Of a stretch of 64,000 nt of DNA, positions 10,608-22,300 are shown one piece after another. A program made the translations under genes and the position numbers. Source of the DNA: Liolophura sinensis (Eukaryota > Mollusca > Polyplacophora > Chitonida > Chitonidae); assembly GCF_032854445.1 (NCBI RefSeq), contig NC_088304.1, positions 13,095,704-13,159,703 of the forward strand. The letters run 5' to 3'. Numbering within the stretch: the first letter of the stretch is position 1; each line of letters starts with the position of its first letter. The notes under the pieces were generated by a model. That model saw nothing but the letters and a program-made list of their open reading frames with translations. It was not told the origin of the DNA and did not search any database.

Positions 10608-11580
10608 ATGAAGTATTAACAACAAAGAATGCAATGGACGTGGGGAGATAATGGATCATAAAAATCGAAGAATATAACTGACTTGAAGTGATGGCTAGAC
10701 TATGAAGCAAAAAAAATGCAATTGGCTTGGTGACGTACAACGCAAAATGTAGAATACACAGGCAAAGACGTACCTGACATGATGTGGTTGACAATGGAGA
10801 ATAAGTAAAGATGTTTTTTGATAGGGTGTAATAGGCAATGGCGAACAAACAGACAAAGATGTAATTGACAGGCTGTGATAGACAATGGAGAATAAAGAAT
10901 GATGTAATTGACAGGGTGCAATAGACAATGACAGGCTGTGATAGACAATGGCGAATTAACAGACAAAGATGTAATTGACAGGCTGTGATTGACTATGGAG
11001 AATAAAGAATGATGTAATTGACAGGGTGTAATAGACAATGACAGGCTGTGATAGACAATGGCGAATAAACAGAGAAAGATGTAATTGACAGGGTGTGATA
11101 GACAATGGAGAATAAAGAAAAATGTAATCGACAGGGTGTGATAGACAATGGAGAATAAACAGAACAGAATATGTGTGAGTGCTAGGCAATGGAGAATACA
11201 CAGGCAAAGATGTAATCAACAGCATGTGATAGACAATGGAGAATAAACCACACCATGGTGTTATAGACAATGGAAAATAAACAACACCATGGTGTTACAG
11301 ACAATGGAGAATAAACAACACCATGATGTTGTAGACAATGGAGAATAAACAACACCATGGTGTTCTAGACAATGGAGAATAAACAACACCATGATGCTAT
11401 AGGCAATGGAGAATAGACAACACCATGGTGTTATAGACAATGGAGAATAAACAACACCATGATCTTATAAACAACGGAGAATAAACAACACCGTGAGGTG
11501 ATAGATAAAAGGAGATAAAACAAAGAAGGCAATGGATGTAAGATAACAGACTACAGAGAATACAAGGCAAAGAATGCAAC
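10608..11580. repeat. Minisatellite, 34-bp and about 60-bp units, GACAATGGAGAAT core
   Basis: This continues the same core as the array left of the transposon. At 10,800-11,240 longer units alternate 'gacaatggagaataaa...' with 'gatgtaattgacagggtgtgata'. At 11,240-11,510 a tighter 34-bp unit, 'GACAATGGAGAATAAACAAC' plus 'accatggtgttata', repeats about eight times. Different unit lengths along one array indicate local amplification of variants. Confidence 0.9.
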
Positions 11581-11946
11581 GGACATAATCTTGATAACTG
11601 GCATCCGTATTGATTTTTCAGCCACACAGGGTAATATCTAGCCCCCTCTTCCCCTGCAGGGACGTTTTTTTTTTTGTACCTTAGAGGCAAAATTATTGGA
11701 AAAGTTTTAATATTTCTAAAAATAGTGGAAATACATAGGACTGGGATCAATGTATTTTAAATAAAGTAGTTAGACACTTGACAAAGATAGTGGCAAGAAG
11801 GTCAAAAGCTAGTGTAAACTTTCACATTTGCGTGGTGCATGATGCCTCAATTATTATAATATTAACATTGAATCCACATCATGCGGCTAGTTAGTGAAGA
11901 ACTTTCCCATTGATTGATCTACAAATATGCACACCACACTGGTGGA
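11581..11946. other. Intergenic, no gene recognised
   Basis: Short unique-looking stretch with a T-run at about 11,667-11,675. The last 13 bases are the left target-site duplication of the next SINE. Confidence 0.45.
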
Positions 11947-12207
11947 TTTTGATTTTGATTGGTGTTTTATGCCGTACCCAAGAATATTTCACTTATATGA
12001 CAGCTGCCAGCATTACGGTAGGCGGAAACCGGGCAGAACCCAGGGAAACCTCACCACCATCCTCAGGTTACTAGTAGACTTCCCCACCGACAGCCAGAAA
12101 GGAAGCCAGCATGAGCTGGACTTGAACTCACAGGGACTGCACTGTTGAGAGAAACACCAGGGTCATTGTGCTGTTCTGACATTATAACCACAGCTGCCAC
12201 GCAGACC
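11947..12207 (-). mobile_element. SINE family 1, full-length diverged copy
   Basis: It reads GATTGGTGTTTTATGCCGTA at the left and the tRNA-like head at the right. It has more substitutions than most copies in the window. A 13-bp duplication CCACACTGGTGGA lies at 11,934-11,946 and 12,208-12,220. The head end is degraded ('CATTATAACCACAGCTGCCAC' replaces the usual CTAACCAACTGAGCCAC), so this is an older insertion. Confidence 0.9.
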
Positions 12208-12220
12208 CCACACTGGTGGA

Positions 12221-13702
12221 AAATATGTGGTCTTCCAAAAGGCCACGTGAAATATCACTAAAAAACGGATTCTGTTCAAGGCTGGAATTGAACCTGCATC
12301 TCGTGTTCCAGAGATTGAAGTGCAAGCACCTTAACCCTTTGACCCAATCAAGTCTTCATTCCATTGCACACCCATAACAAGGTTCCACCCTTTCCGGACA
12401 TTCCACAAAATAAAGGGTCTGTGACAGTTTTTTCAGCATGTTGATATTTGAAAGACAATGAGACGAAAGACGCTTCTTTTTTGCTTTGACAAACTTTAAT
12501 GCCAGTTCTACAATGTATCATTTAATAGTACATACATGAAAAGCACTGCTCTGCTCTCAACAATCGCATATACAATCACTGCCTTTGGTAGCCTCATGAA
12601 AAAAAACATTAACACAGTGGTCTCTGGCCAACAGATTTGACGTCTTAAGTGTTGGCTGTTTCAACCTAAACTTAAGGCTTTAACGGCGATGAAGCAAACA
12701 GTTGTCTCCCTTCTGATATGAGCTTCACACAATAACTACACAATCATATGATCACTCAGCGGAATTCTTCAAAAACCAGTCAAATTATTCAGAGGGAAAT
12801 CTATAAGCAATCGTCTCTGATGTTGGCGTACAACTGCACTGCGAAGTCGAGGTACGTAGTGAAGCAAAATAAGGAACTCAGACGCTTAAAAGGCAGTTTC
12901 TTATTTCACGTGGGATTATTCTAATTTCTAACCAACAACTCTGCCACATCAGCTACCCCAAGAGAAATGTACAACTGTCACTGGAGGCAGAGGTTCATAG
13001 CTATACACAGAAACAAAAATGATATCATTAAGCAACATCAACAACAGCATCAGTGCTGATTTCAGTAACACATACAGGTGTAATTAATAATGAATTAGCA
13101 TTGAGATCATAATAAAGTTTGTAGAACAAAGCCGTTGCAGCACTGCACCAGGTGCAATTACCATGGCGACATATCTCTTAACTACATGTTGCCATGGAAA
13201 GTACGTCAGGCGCAATTTGCGACTGCTTTGTAAAACAGGACCCAGGTATTCTGCATCACACCAGACCTCTTGTGTACAAAGTGATTTTCAGCTAAGCATA
13301 GACTTGGTGCTCACTCAAGTTACTAACATGTACTGAAAGATTTGATGTTAATCTATAAATTGGATAACAGCTTTAACATTGAGTTTACCCTAAAGTGAAA
13401 AAAGGGCAGCTTTGTGGTCAACAGAGCTACCCCAAATTATCGACAAACTGACATTTATCTTGTATTGTACCAGGACAACACATGGCAAGAGAGTCGAGGA
13501 ATTGCCTAGGGCTATGGGTATGTGTGAATCAACACAGAATATCAAACACACATGACCACAGTGAGCACAGAAGGTTCCGGGAAACAAGACATCGGTCAAC
13601 AAGGTACTAGTGTGATAATGTCATGACAAATGCTGTATCATGAAGATATATGTAAGATGTTGTGTAATACAGGTGCTGAGCTTTAGAAAAGCGAGAACAT
13701 AC
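12221..13702. other. No coding exon seen; possible distal 3' UTR of the phosphatase gene
   Basis: No exon-like frame. On the minus strand an ATTAAA signal followed about 15 nt later by an A-rich stretch occurs at about 12,478-12,498. It would be a candidate polyadenylation site if the 3' UTR of the gene ending at 18,404 were very long. No SINE was found from 12,208 to 24,066, which would fit a transcribed UTR, but the link is unproven. Confidence 0.3.
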
Positions 13703-14415
13703 GAGAAATGTTTGGATTTTCTAGTGTACAGTAATATATGCCTCAGAGGTACTGGCATGTCTTGACAGCCAAGTTCTTCATGTCTATAGGAGAAATGTTT
13801 GGATTTTCTACTGTACAGTAATATATACCTCAGAGGTACTGGCATGTCTTGACTGCCAAGTTCTTCACTTCTACAGGAGAAATGTTTGGATTTTCTAGGG
13901 TACAGTAATATATACCTCAGAGTTACTGGCATGTCTTGACTGCCAAGTTCTTCATGTCTATAGGAAAAATGTTTCGATTTTCTAGTGTACAGTAATATAT
14001 GCCTCAGAGGTACTGGCATGTCTTGACCGCCAAGTTCTTCACTTCTACAGGAGAAATGTTTGGATTTTCTAGTGTACAGTAATATATACCTCAGAGTTAC
14101 TGGCATGTCTTGACTGCCAAGTTCTTCATGTCTACAGGAAAAATGTTTGGATTTTCTAGTGTACAGTAATATATACCTCAGAGTTACTGGCATGTCTTGA
14201 CAGCCAAGTTCTTCATGTCTATAGGAGAAATGTTTGGATTTTCTAGTGTACAGTAATATATACCTCAGAGTTACTGGCATGTCTTGACCGCCAAGTTCTT
14301 CACTTCTACAGGAGAAATGTTTGGATTTTCTAGTAAAATTCTCTAAGAACATACAGTAAAATTATTTACCTCAGAGGTACCGGCATGTCTCTAATTGCCA
14401 ATTTCTTCATTTTAA
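13703..14415. repeat. 87-bp tandem array, about eight copies
   Basis: Each unit contains 'GAGAAATGTTTGGATTTTCT', 'agtgtacagtaatatat', 'CCTCAGAGTTACTGGCATG', 'tcttgactgccaagttcttca' and a variable 'tgtctatag' or 'cttctacag' end. The last unit (14,340-14,415) is degenerate. Because 87 is divisible by three and the units lack stops in one minus-strand frame, a 243-codon open frame results. The repeat explains it and no domain is recognisable. The array may lie in the 3' UTR of the phosphatase gene. Confidence 0.93.
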
Positions 14416-16049
14416 ATAACAGACATAAGAAGTTTTTGTTTCACAATCGAGCCTTTACGAATGCACATTACATGAAGAATAAAAGAGTTGCAGCTAAGTT
14501 TAGCAACGACATGAGTAAGCCTTGGAATCTGACAACAGAGGAGTCAAACAAGTACATTATTTAATGTGAAGCACAAATGGGAACCTTTTCAATCTGAAGT
14601 TATTCAGGTCCAAGCTGTGTAGGCTACCTTTACATTGACGATTTGTGACCAAACTGGTCACTCATTTCTCCTCTATTACAATGGAACAATTGTCCGTACA
14701 GCTTGGACCCGAGTTGCCATTGTGTAGGAAGCAGTACCTCCTTCTACACCACTTGGTTTGCACTAAACACAAAGACAAGGTTAACCATCATGGATTCAGA
14801 CTAGAAAAGTTCAGGGCAGACCGAGATATTTCAGACTGTTGTGATTTAAACCAGCCCTTAATGGAACAGTAAACCTACATGAGCATGTTTAGACAAGAAC
14901 CTATAATTGATGTACTTGTAAGCACTGGCAAAGTTTCAAGAAACACAGCAATTGCTACCGATAAAATAGATTTTGACGTGCAGACAGACCTCATCAAAAT
15001 AGTTTGAAATTCTCAGAAAAAAAGGGAAAAAAAAAAAAGTACTCACAAAAAAATAATGAAGTACTACATTTAGTGTTTTCACAACAAGTTAGAAGTTCTT
15101 CTAAATTTTGCTCCAAGTTTGACATAAAACAAAGTTTTATCGCGTTTTCTGAAAGTAGAGGTATAGGTCCAATATTTGAGCAACAGGATAGGCGCTCACC
15201 ATTCATTAAAATCTTAGTTAGCAACCTTAAGCCAATGTCACTGCTTACGGCAACATCAAATGTTCATGCGCAACGTTTTCTCAAACACACTCATGTTCAA
15301 ACTTTTAAATAAAAGCACTAAAATCGACTGTTGACATGTTATGAAGCAAAAAGTCACGCGCATCAAGGTAAAAATTTGGTTTTAATATCTTTGAAGGGAT
15401 GAAGCTAAATAAAAAAAAAAAACAAAGAACAGAAAATTCTAGGCCTTTGGAATGAAAAAGCACATGTCACACATCACACTGGTAACCTGGGATCAGCCAG
15501 AAAGTTGCCCCAATAAAAGATAAATTTAAATCTCAGGTAAATACCCATACAAAGAGTTGTTTGCATGTGTTTAGTCTTGCTTTCTGATCCATGCAAACGA
15601 CTATGTTTTGCATCATAAGATGGGAGCTTTCTGAATTAAAGAGCCACTGAAAGGAAACAAAACATTTGTGCATTACTTGGACGACAAATCACACATCATT
15701 ATTTGTAGTCGAGTCTAAGCTTGTAAACATAAGTTAATTAAGTGAATAATGTTTACCTTTATATCATTATAGGATCGATGGCAACAGTTTACTCAGGATG
15801 TGTCAGAAGTTGTACTTCATGAACAAAATTAAGCCATCACAAGAAGCCCATAAAATATAAAAACAAATTTTAAATTTTCAGCAGATAGTGTTGTTTTGGT
15901 AAATCTTGTCAGTGACCCTTGCTAGCTCTGCACCCAGCCCCATATAAGGTTACAGTGCACATATATGTATTTAACAATGTGATTTTAAATAGGATTGTGT
16001 TCTTCAAAGAACAGATAAAGAGGTGTTGAACATGTGGATCCACTTTAAA
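14416..16049. other. No gene recognised
   Basis: AT-rich sequence with A-runs (15,025-15,040 and 15,411-15,422). Short open frames are present but none is flanked by good splice sites or has a recognisable motif. Confidence 0.45.
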
Positions 16050-16320
16050 AACCCATGACATGTAAAACCCATGACCTTGTGAAATTCACGACATCATGTA
16101 AAACCCATGACCTTGTGAAATCCTTGACGTCATGTAAAACCCATGACCTTGTGAAATTCACAACATCATGTAAAACCCATGACCTTGTGAAATCCTTGAC
16201 GTCATGTAAAACCCATGATCTTGTGAAATTCACATCATCACGTAAAACCCATGACTTTGTGAAATCCAAGATGTCATGCAAAACCTACGACCTTGAACTT
16301 GGTGAAATCCATGACATATG
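16050..16320. repeat. 36-bp tandem array with a 72-bp higher-order period
   Basis: The unit is 'AAAACCCATGACCTTGTGAA' followed by either 'attcacaacatcatgt' or 'atccttgacgtcatgt'. The two endings alternate, giving a 72-bp dimer period over about seven units. The right end decays into 'CCTTGAACTTGGTGAAATCC'. The phase (36 = 12 codons) keeps frames open on both strands, so the reading frames here are artefacts of the repeat. Several units contain a TGACGTCA palindrome. Confidence 0.92.
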
Positions 16321-18403
16321 AAATCCACCAATGATCATAATACATGCATCACCATGCCATGCATTGTTAAACTGTGAAAAGGGGATTTTGGAGGGCCTTG
16401 AAGTGGATAGACAGTTAAAATGCGTGGAAAAAAAAAAAAACACATATGGGTAAAATATACATGTAGCCAATAAAACATGCATATAAGTATTAAAGAGCAA
16501 GATTACATCACTGACTACTGATATACGTTCAGATTTGTAGGTTGGAATAATAAAGCCTTGTATATCATGAATAAGCTTCCAAAGAGAGATGAAGAGTGGT
16601 GTGAAATAAATACCATGGTTAGCAAAATAAAGTCAATAGGCCAGATAGCGGAGTCATAGCATCATTTTGTCACAAATAGCACATTTCATGGTTTCACCTC
16701 AAGGTTGACCTTAGTGATAAAGGTAACGTGCATGTAAATGTCCAAAAATAAAAGACAGAGCAAAACACGTCGGTAAATTTTTGTTCCATTTACTGATTTT
16801 ATAGTGCCCAATCGTCATGCACACGTCAATAAATGTGCTGATAACAATACTGACTTCTTTCTTTTCAAAAAACCTATAAAATAAAAAAAAAAAAAAAGAG
16901 CGCGACAGAACATTCTGTATGCCTTAGGTATCAATCCACAATTAGCAGTGTTCATGGTCGATATATCCTGACCATGAATCCATTATGGATGTCATCCAGA
17001 GTCTTTTGCACACCTCCTTTTCAGCGGGCATTACTTCAACTTATCACGCAAGAGTATAATAGCGATTTAATTTGAGAGAACTGCCAAATCATGTTCTAGC
17101 TCTTAGCGAAAAATATATATAATTGAGCTACACGGAAAAGTATATGTATCTTTTTTCTTTTTCTTACATCAACACAGATTGTAAGATGATGATTTTTAAT
17201 GTATGGGCCAACCCTTCTGTATGGCAGAAAGTAATACTTTTGGGATTACGAGTGTCAATTTAAACAATATATCATAAATATAAAAAAAAAAAAAAATTAA
17301 GAATAATAATGTACATATACAGTTAATAACAGGAGATTGCACTCAAAAGGAAATAACAAGATATGAGAGTATAAATTCGAATTGGAATTTTCTTCTTTTT
17401 CAACAACTGAAACTGAAACAACAATAATAATAATCAAACATTTTATCACAAAGTTGACAAATTCTTTATAACCTTTTCAAGTAATCTGAACACAAAATTA
17501 TAAATACACTAAAAGAGAGAAGACATTCAGGTTTGACAAGATCATACTAATGCTATTTTTGTTATTTAACACTGTTTCAGACAAAACTAGCCAGAAGAAA
17601 TGAAAAGAGAAAAACAATGTCTTAAGAACAGAAATGAATTTCAAAAAGCAATTTCTGTTTTTTTAAAGGAAATATCAATGTGTAGTTCCCCTAGCATATA
17701 AATAATGCTAAACACCCTTCATCTGCCCGAAATCATGCGTTGGACGAACAAAAAATTAGAAAATACTTTGGATTTTGAAACATACTGCAGGATGGTGAGG
17801 ACAGCAAGGTGTATTTTACCTTAACGCTCAGAGACAGCTTTGGGGAACCAGATGTTGCCAGTGACTGGCTCTGTGAAATTACAAACTTCTCACAGAATAT
17901 GTTAAAACAAGTATGCCACCAATATATATGTCATCCTTTCGGCATTCAACCATTCTCAGCATTTGTTCCGCAGTTTGACATGCAGCATCAAAGAATACGA
18001 ACTTACATGTACACTGGTATTTCTAAACTTTTCAGATGTTTCAATCTCTATTTATACGGTGGATATAAAATCAGAGATGATTTAAACTTGTCCTTAGTTG
18101 TAACCAGAGAGAAAGTTTCATAACTTTGTGTGGAACTTGGGGCAGCTCAATCTCCCGAGTTCCAATTATTAAAACACAAAGACATCGAACATTCTTCCAA
18201 CACAAGACAAAAAAGTTCCTTTTTGTAAAAAAAAAAAAGAAAAAGAAAAAGCCATCACAAATGAAACGATAAAAAATGATTTCAATACAGTATACATGTT
18301 CTGCAGTACTTATAACAGCTGGCTGGTACATTTTTGCTACAAGACCTTTATACATTTCTAAAAAGGTCTGACTGGTATGTTGGCGAGAATTGACTGGTAC
18401 ATT
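16321..18403. other. No coding exon seen; region just 3' of the phosphatase stop codon
   Basis: AT-rich with several poly-A or poly-T runs (16,429-16,440, 16,883-16,896, 17,283-17,296, 18,226-18,238). As it follows the minus-strand stop at 18,404-18,406, at least the right part should be 3' UTR. I could not pick a single polyadenylation site with confidence. Confidence 0.45.
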
Positions 18404-19367
18404 TCAGTGGGAGGCAGCAGCAGCGAACGGCTGGTTGTCTAAGTAGAGCTCAGGTAGTAAGTTCAATCTTAAGGCCCCGTCGGCACGCATCAAGCTGAAG
18501 CAGCTGTTACAAACGCGAGCGGGGTCCTTCAGCTGCTGCTGCGGAATCGGGACATAGTTATTCGAGCAGTCGCTGCAAAAAATTTTGCCACAATTTCTGT
18601 AATTAAAAAAAAAAACAAAGCAAATTTTGAGAAACTGAAACCCAAGCTAAACGCTGTATTTCATCTGGCGTATATTTGGCCAGGAATAACGTGGTCTGGA
18701 ATAATGCGGCCTGCAAATAATGTGGCCTGGAATAATGCATTCTCAGAAGCACATAATGGCACTAAAATGATACTTTCTGATGCAAACACTTTAGTTCTTC
18801 TAACAAGAGATTACAGGGATGAAACAGACACTGGGATGACACTGAGATTAATGAAATTGCATAAAAAGCTCTTATGAGGCCGTATAAGGTGAATAAATCA
18901 ATCAAAATCCAGCCAAATGTGTGATCTGAGCACGCAAAATTGATACGATGCATGAAAAAGCTGGCTTTTTGAAGTTTGGAACTTAAAGGTCACAAAATGA
19001 ATATCCACAGAAGGACAGAATGATTGAGGCAAACAGTTACAAGAATTCCCCGTGACCAAATTTGGTCCTAAAGGTAAAAATTGTACAGTTAAACAGTCAT
19101 GGTAACAATTGCAATATTACGTTACATTTCTTCCACTACGCCCAAAATGGATCATTTCTGATTGGCACTGTACCTGCAGTGATGTTTCCTTTTGGCCATC
19201 CAGAAAGCGCCTTCGCAGCCAGCACAGTGCGTCACGGCATGATCAGGGATCCACATCGTCATGTTGGAATCTTTCTCATCCACCTGCTCCCAGCTCACAT
19301 CCGACGCCGCGTTGCTGTAGTTCCCCAGGGAGTGGAATTCACTGCCTCCTGAGTCAGGCATGCACAT
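18404..19367 (-). other. FYVE zinc finger exons (C-terminus of the phosphatase)
   Basis: Exon 19,367-19,174 encodes SWEQVDEKDSNMTMWIPDHA, then CAGC and the RKHHCR basic motif. Exon 18,596-18,404 completes it with NCGKIFCSDCSNNYVPIP, RVCNSC and a short C-terminal tail to the TGA at 18,406-18,404. All eight zinc-ligand cysteines are present, as are a W-x-x-D-like start (WIPD) and an R-K-H-H-C-R core. A canonical FYVE domain binds PI3P; the MTMR3/4 versions are reported to be atypical in that respect, so binding should not be assumed. The split lies inside the HHC-R codon (AG|A). Confidence 0.95.
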
Positions 19368-22300
19368 CTGCAACACAGCCAAGGAGAAATTGATCAGTGA
19401 GTGTTGGAACAGTAAATTGTCTGATTTCTTGACTGCCATTTGTTTAATTGTCGTTCCCTATCCACAAGTCAAAGAGCAAGATTATGGTTTGAAGCAAAAT
19501 TGACTGTTTGTGGTCTAAACTGAAGTTAAGAACTTTGTATGAGCAGCACCAGGTTTATGCAATCAACACACCAAAAAATCGATCCGCACAAATCCAATCA
19601 AATTTTTGGTATGATTTTACAATAATTACCTTTCACAAAACATCTGGATGATCTGTGCATAAGTTACCATTCCAAATCACTATTAAAGTTTGTTATATCG
19701 ACAATGCCGGTCACTCCACTTTTTTCAAAATTTAGGATCATTTTAACACTATAAACAGTACAAGTATAAGTCTGATATTCTCTGGAAATAATTTGAGCTT
19801 TTCTAACAAACAGAAAAATTTGTTCTGATTAGCAAATGTAGATTTTTTGCCCTCAATCTCTCATATAAACCTATAAACAGTTTGGCTGAGAATAGGTTTA
19901 TGGAAAAAATAAATAAATGAATGTATTTCTTTTTCTTTATATATATACATCCTATCTCTCTTGTCCTTTCTGCTTAGGTTTGGCACTTTCAAGAGTCATA
20001 CCTTAAAGGAGAGTATCTCCTTTAAAGGAGAGTAACTCGCAGAAATGTCAAAACTGTCATAAATGCAAACCCATGACAAGGCACTCTCTCACCAATAGAC
20101 CAATCAACTGTCCACGCTTCTAAATTATCTTTACCCAATCAGGATATTATACACAATAGAAGATCCATCATCTTCCACCATGACGTCAAAAAAAAAAACC
20201 CATTCCACAACACAGCTCTGGGGAGTGGAGGATACAACGAAGGTGTAACACTGATGCTGTGGACCTCATAACACTGCCCAGGGTCTCCTTTTGAACTTTT
20301 AGGTCATGGGGTGTCAGTTCTTCCATACCCCAAACTTGCAGGGGTGAGGAAAAGTCGAGTAAATAAGTATGATTAAATCACCAGTACAACATTAGGCAAC
20401 TGCTAACAGCTATTCATCGACTGTTCATCGATTGCACACGTGCACAAGGTATGGGTTTGTGTGTGTTGCAGTATGTGTAACATTTTTCATTTGTGCATTT
20501 CAAATTCAAATTGCTGTGATTTAATGGTACCTTCATGTGTATGTATGTCATTACGTCAAATCACATGAATGACAGCATGACCAAAATTAGTGCCCTGACT
20601 AGGGAGCTTAGGGAGGGTGATTTTAACCGGCCCATTGTTGACAAGAACATGCAGTTTAATAACAAGAGCCTTTAGGGCTTCTATTATTGAGAAATTAACC
20701 CTTCTTTTATTTCTTTGAGGTGGCCTTTGTCTGAAGCAGGATCTTGAGCCATTGTTACACCAAAGATGGACTGTAGCGCAACGTATCAGTTTCTCACGTC
20801 ACACTATCTTTAATAAGACATCGTCATGATGAGCTGGGAAAGGAACACTTGATGTCCAAAAAATGATGTCAAGGACTTAATACGTCATGTTTCTTGTAAC
20901 TTTTATCATAAAACGGCCATGTCAAGGTTAATGTAATATAAGTCTACATCATTTAAAAGCAAAGTTACAAAAACTTGATTGACAAAGTTTTTTTTACAAG
21001 CGGCTCCAACTGCCGGACGTTAGACAGGTCCCCATTTTTTTTTCTACAACAAGACTGCTGGTAAATCTACGTGTACAGATCCAAACGGCCCTTTGCTGCA
21101 GACTGACCAGTTCATCTTTGGCTTCGCTGAAGCCACGGCCAGTGCCATTCTGAACGAGGCCACACTGCTGGAAGGCCATCCTCATCAGCTGTAGCTGTCT
21201 CTCCATAGCCTCCATCCTCTGCTGATACTCCATCTCCAACTGCAGCATTCGCACCTGGGCCGGGTCGTTAAACGTCGTCAGTCCGTCCGTGTCCAGGTGC
21301 CGGCCCAGTCCGGACATCTGTCGTGTTAGCGGCGAGTCACTCAACTGTAAACACACAAAACAAAGGTCAGAATGTTTGTAAGCGGTTTGATGAAGCAGTT
21401 CCTTGAATGCAGTGCTGACACCAAACCCAATATATCAAAAGACGGCGCATAACTCCTCATTAAAGTGATGTGAACTCTTTTCGGTTGGAAGCAATACTCA
21501 GTTATGGCCCATGATTAAGATAGCTGTAAGCATGGGGACATCATACGCAAAACCCCATGGGCTATATCACTGAGCACAGGGCTATATAACAGGACTATCG
21601 TCCCTTAGATAACATCCGTAAAGCGCTATGCCAATCTCGGTTATGGGTCATAACAGAGTATTGTTTTCCGTAGGCTTTTGCTCTTTGTAACAGAGTTCAG
21701 GTAAGCTTAGTATACCTGTACCCCTGAACAAATGAATTCTGACTTATTAACATGTCACAGGTATGTACATGTGCATGTATTTAAAGGGGCAATCTTTTAA
21801 CCACAGCAACTGTAGAAATGGACAAATGTCATAAATATATTCACAGGGAAGACACATCATCAATTCTAAATCTACATATAGTCCACCCCAACAATAACAC
21901 TGCAACTGCAAAACAATTGGAGTTGTAGTTACAATTATCTTTGCAATAGACCTAGCGGAATTAGCAAACTGGTTACCACTGCAGCCACAGAAATGGACAA
22001 ATTTAAAGCAGGATACTTCATCTCTTTATCCGCATCAAACAAAAATTAATATTGTACATGCAAAACAAGCAGAGATATACATGTAGCCTGGCCAGAAATA
22101 CAAAAAAAATTTACACAGAAATTCTTTTTATTTTTACTTGCACTGAAACTGACACATATTTATGCATATTTTCGCTTGCACAACCCATATCTGTAGCACT
22201 GCAAATAAAATCTACTGCTTGATGGACTTTAACAACTCAAAGGGAAAACAACAATCAGTTATGGCCCACAGTCAAAACAGGCATAGTCTAAGGGAAGACA

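Noticed and set aside
13621-14352. 243-codon repeated protein on the minus strand
   Set aside because: The frame is a by-product of an 87-bp tandem unit without stops. It has no domain, splice context or codon evidence.
16045-16321. Repeated 12-residue peptide frames on both strands
   Set aside because: Explained by the 36-bp tandem unit.
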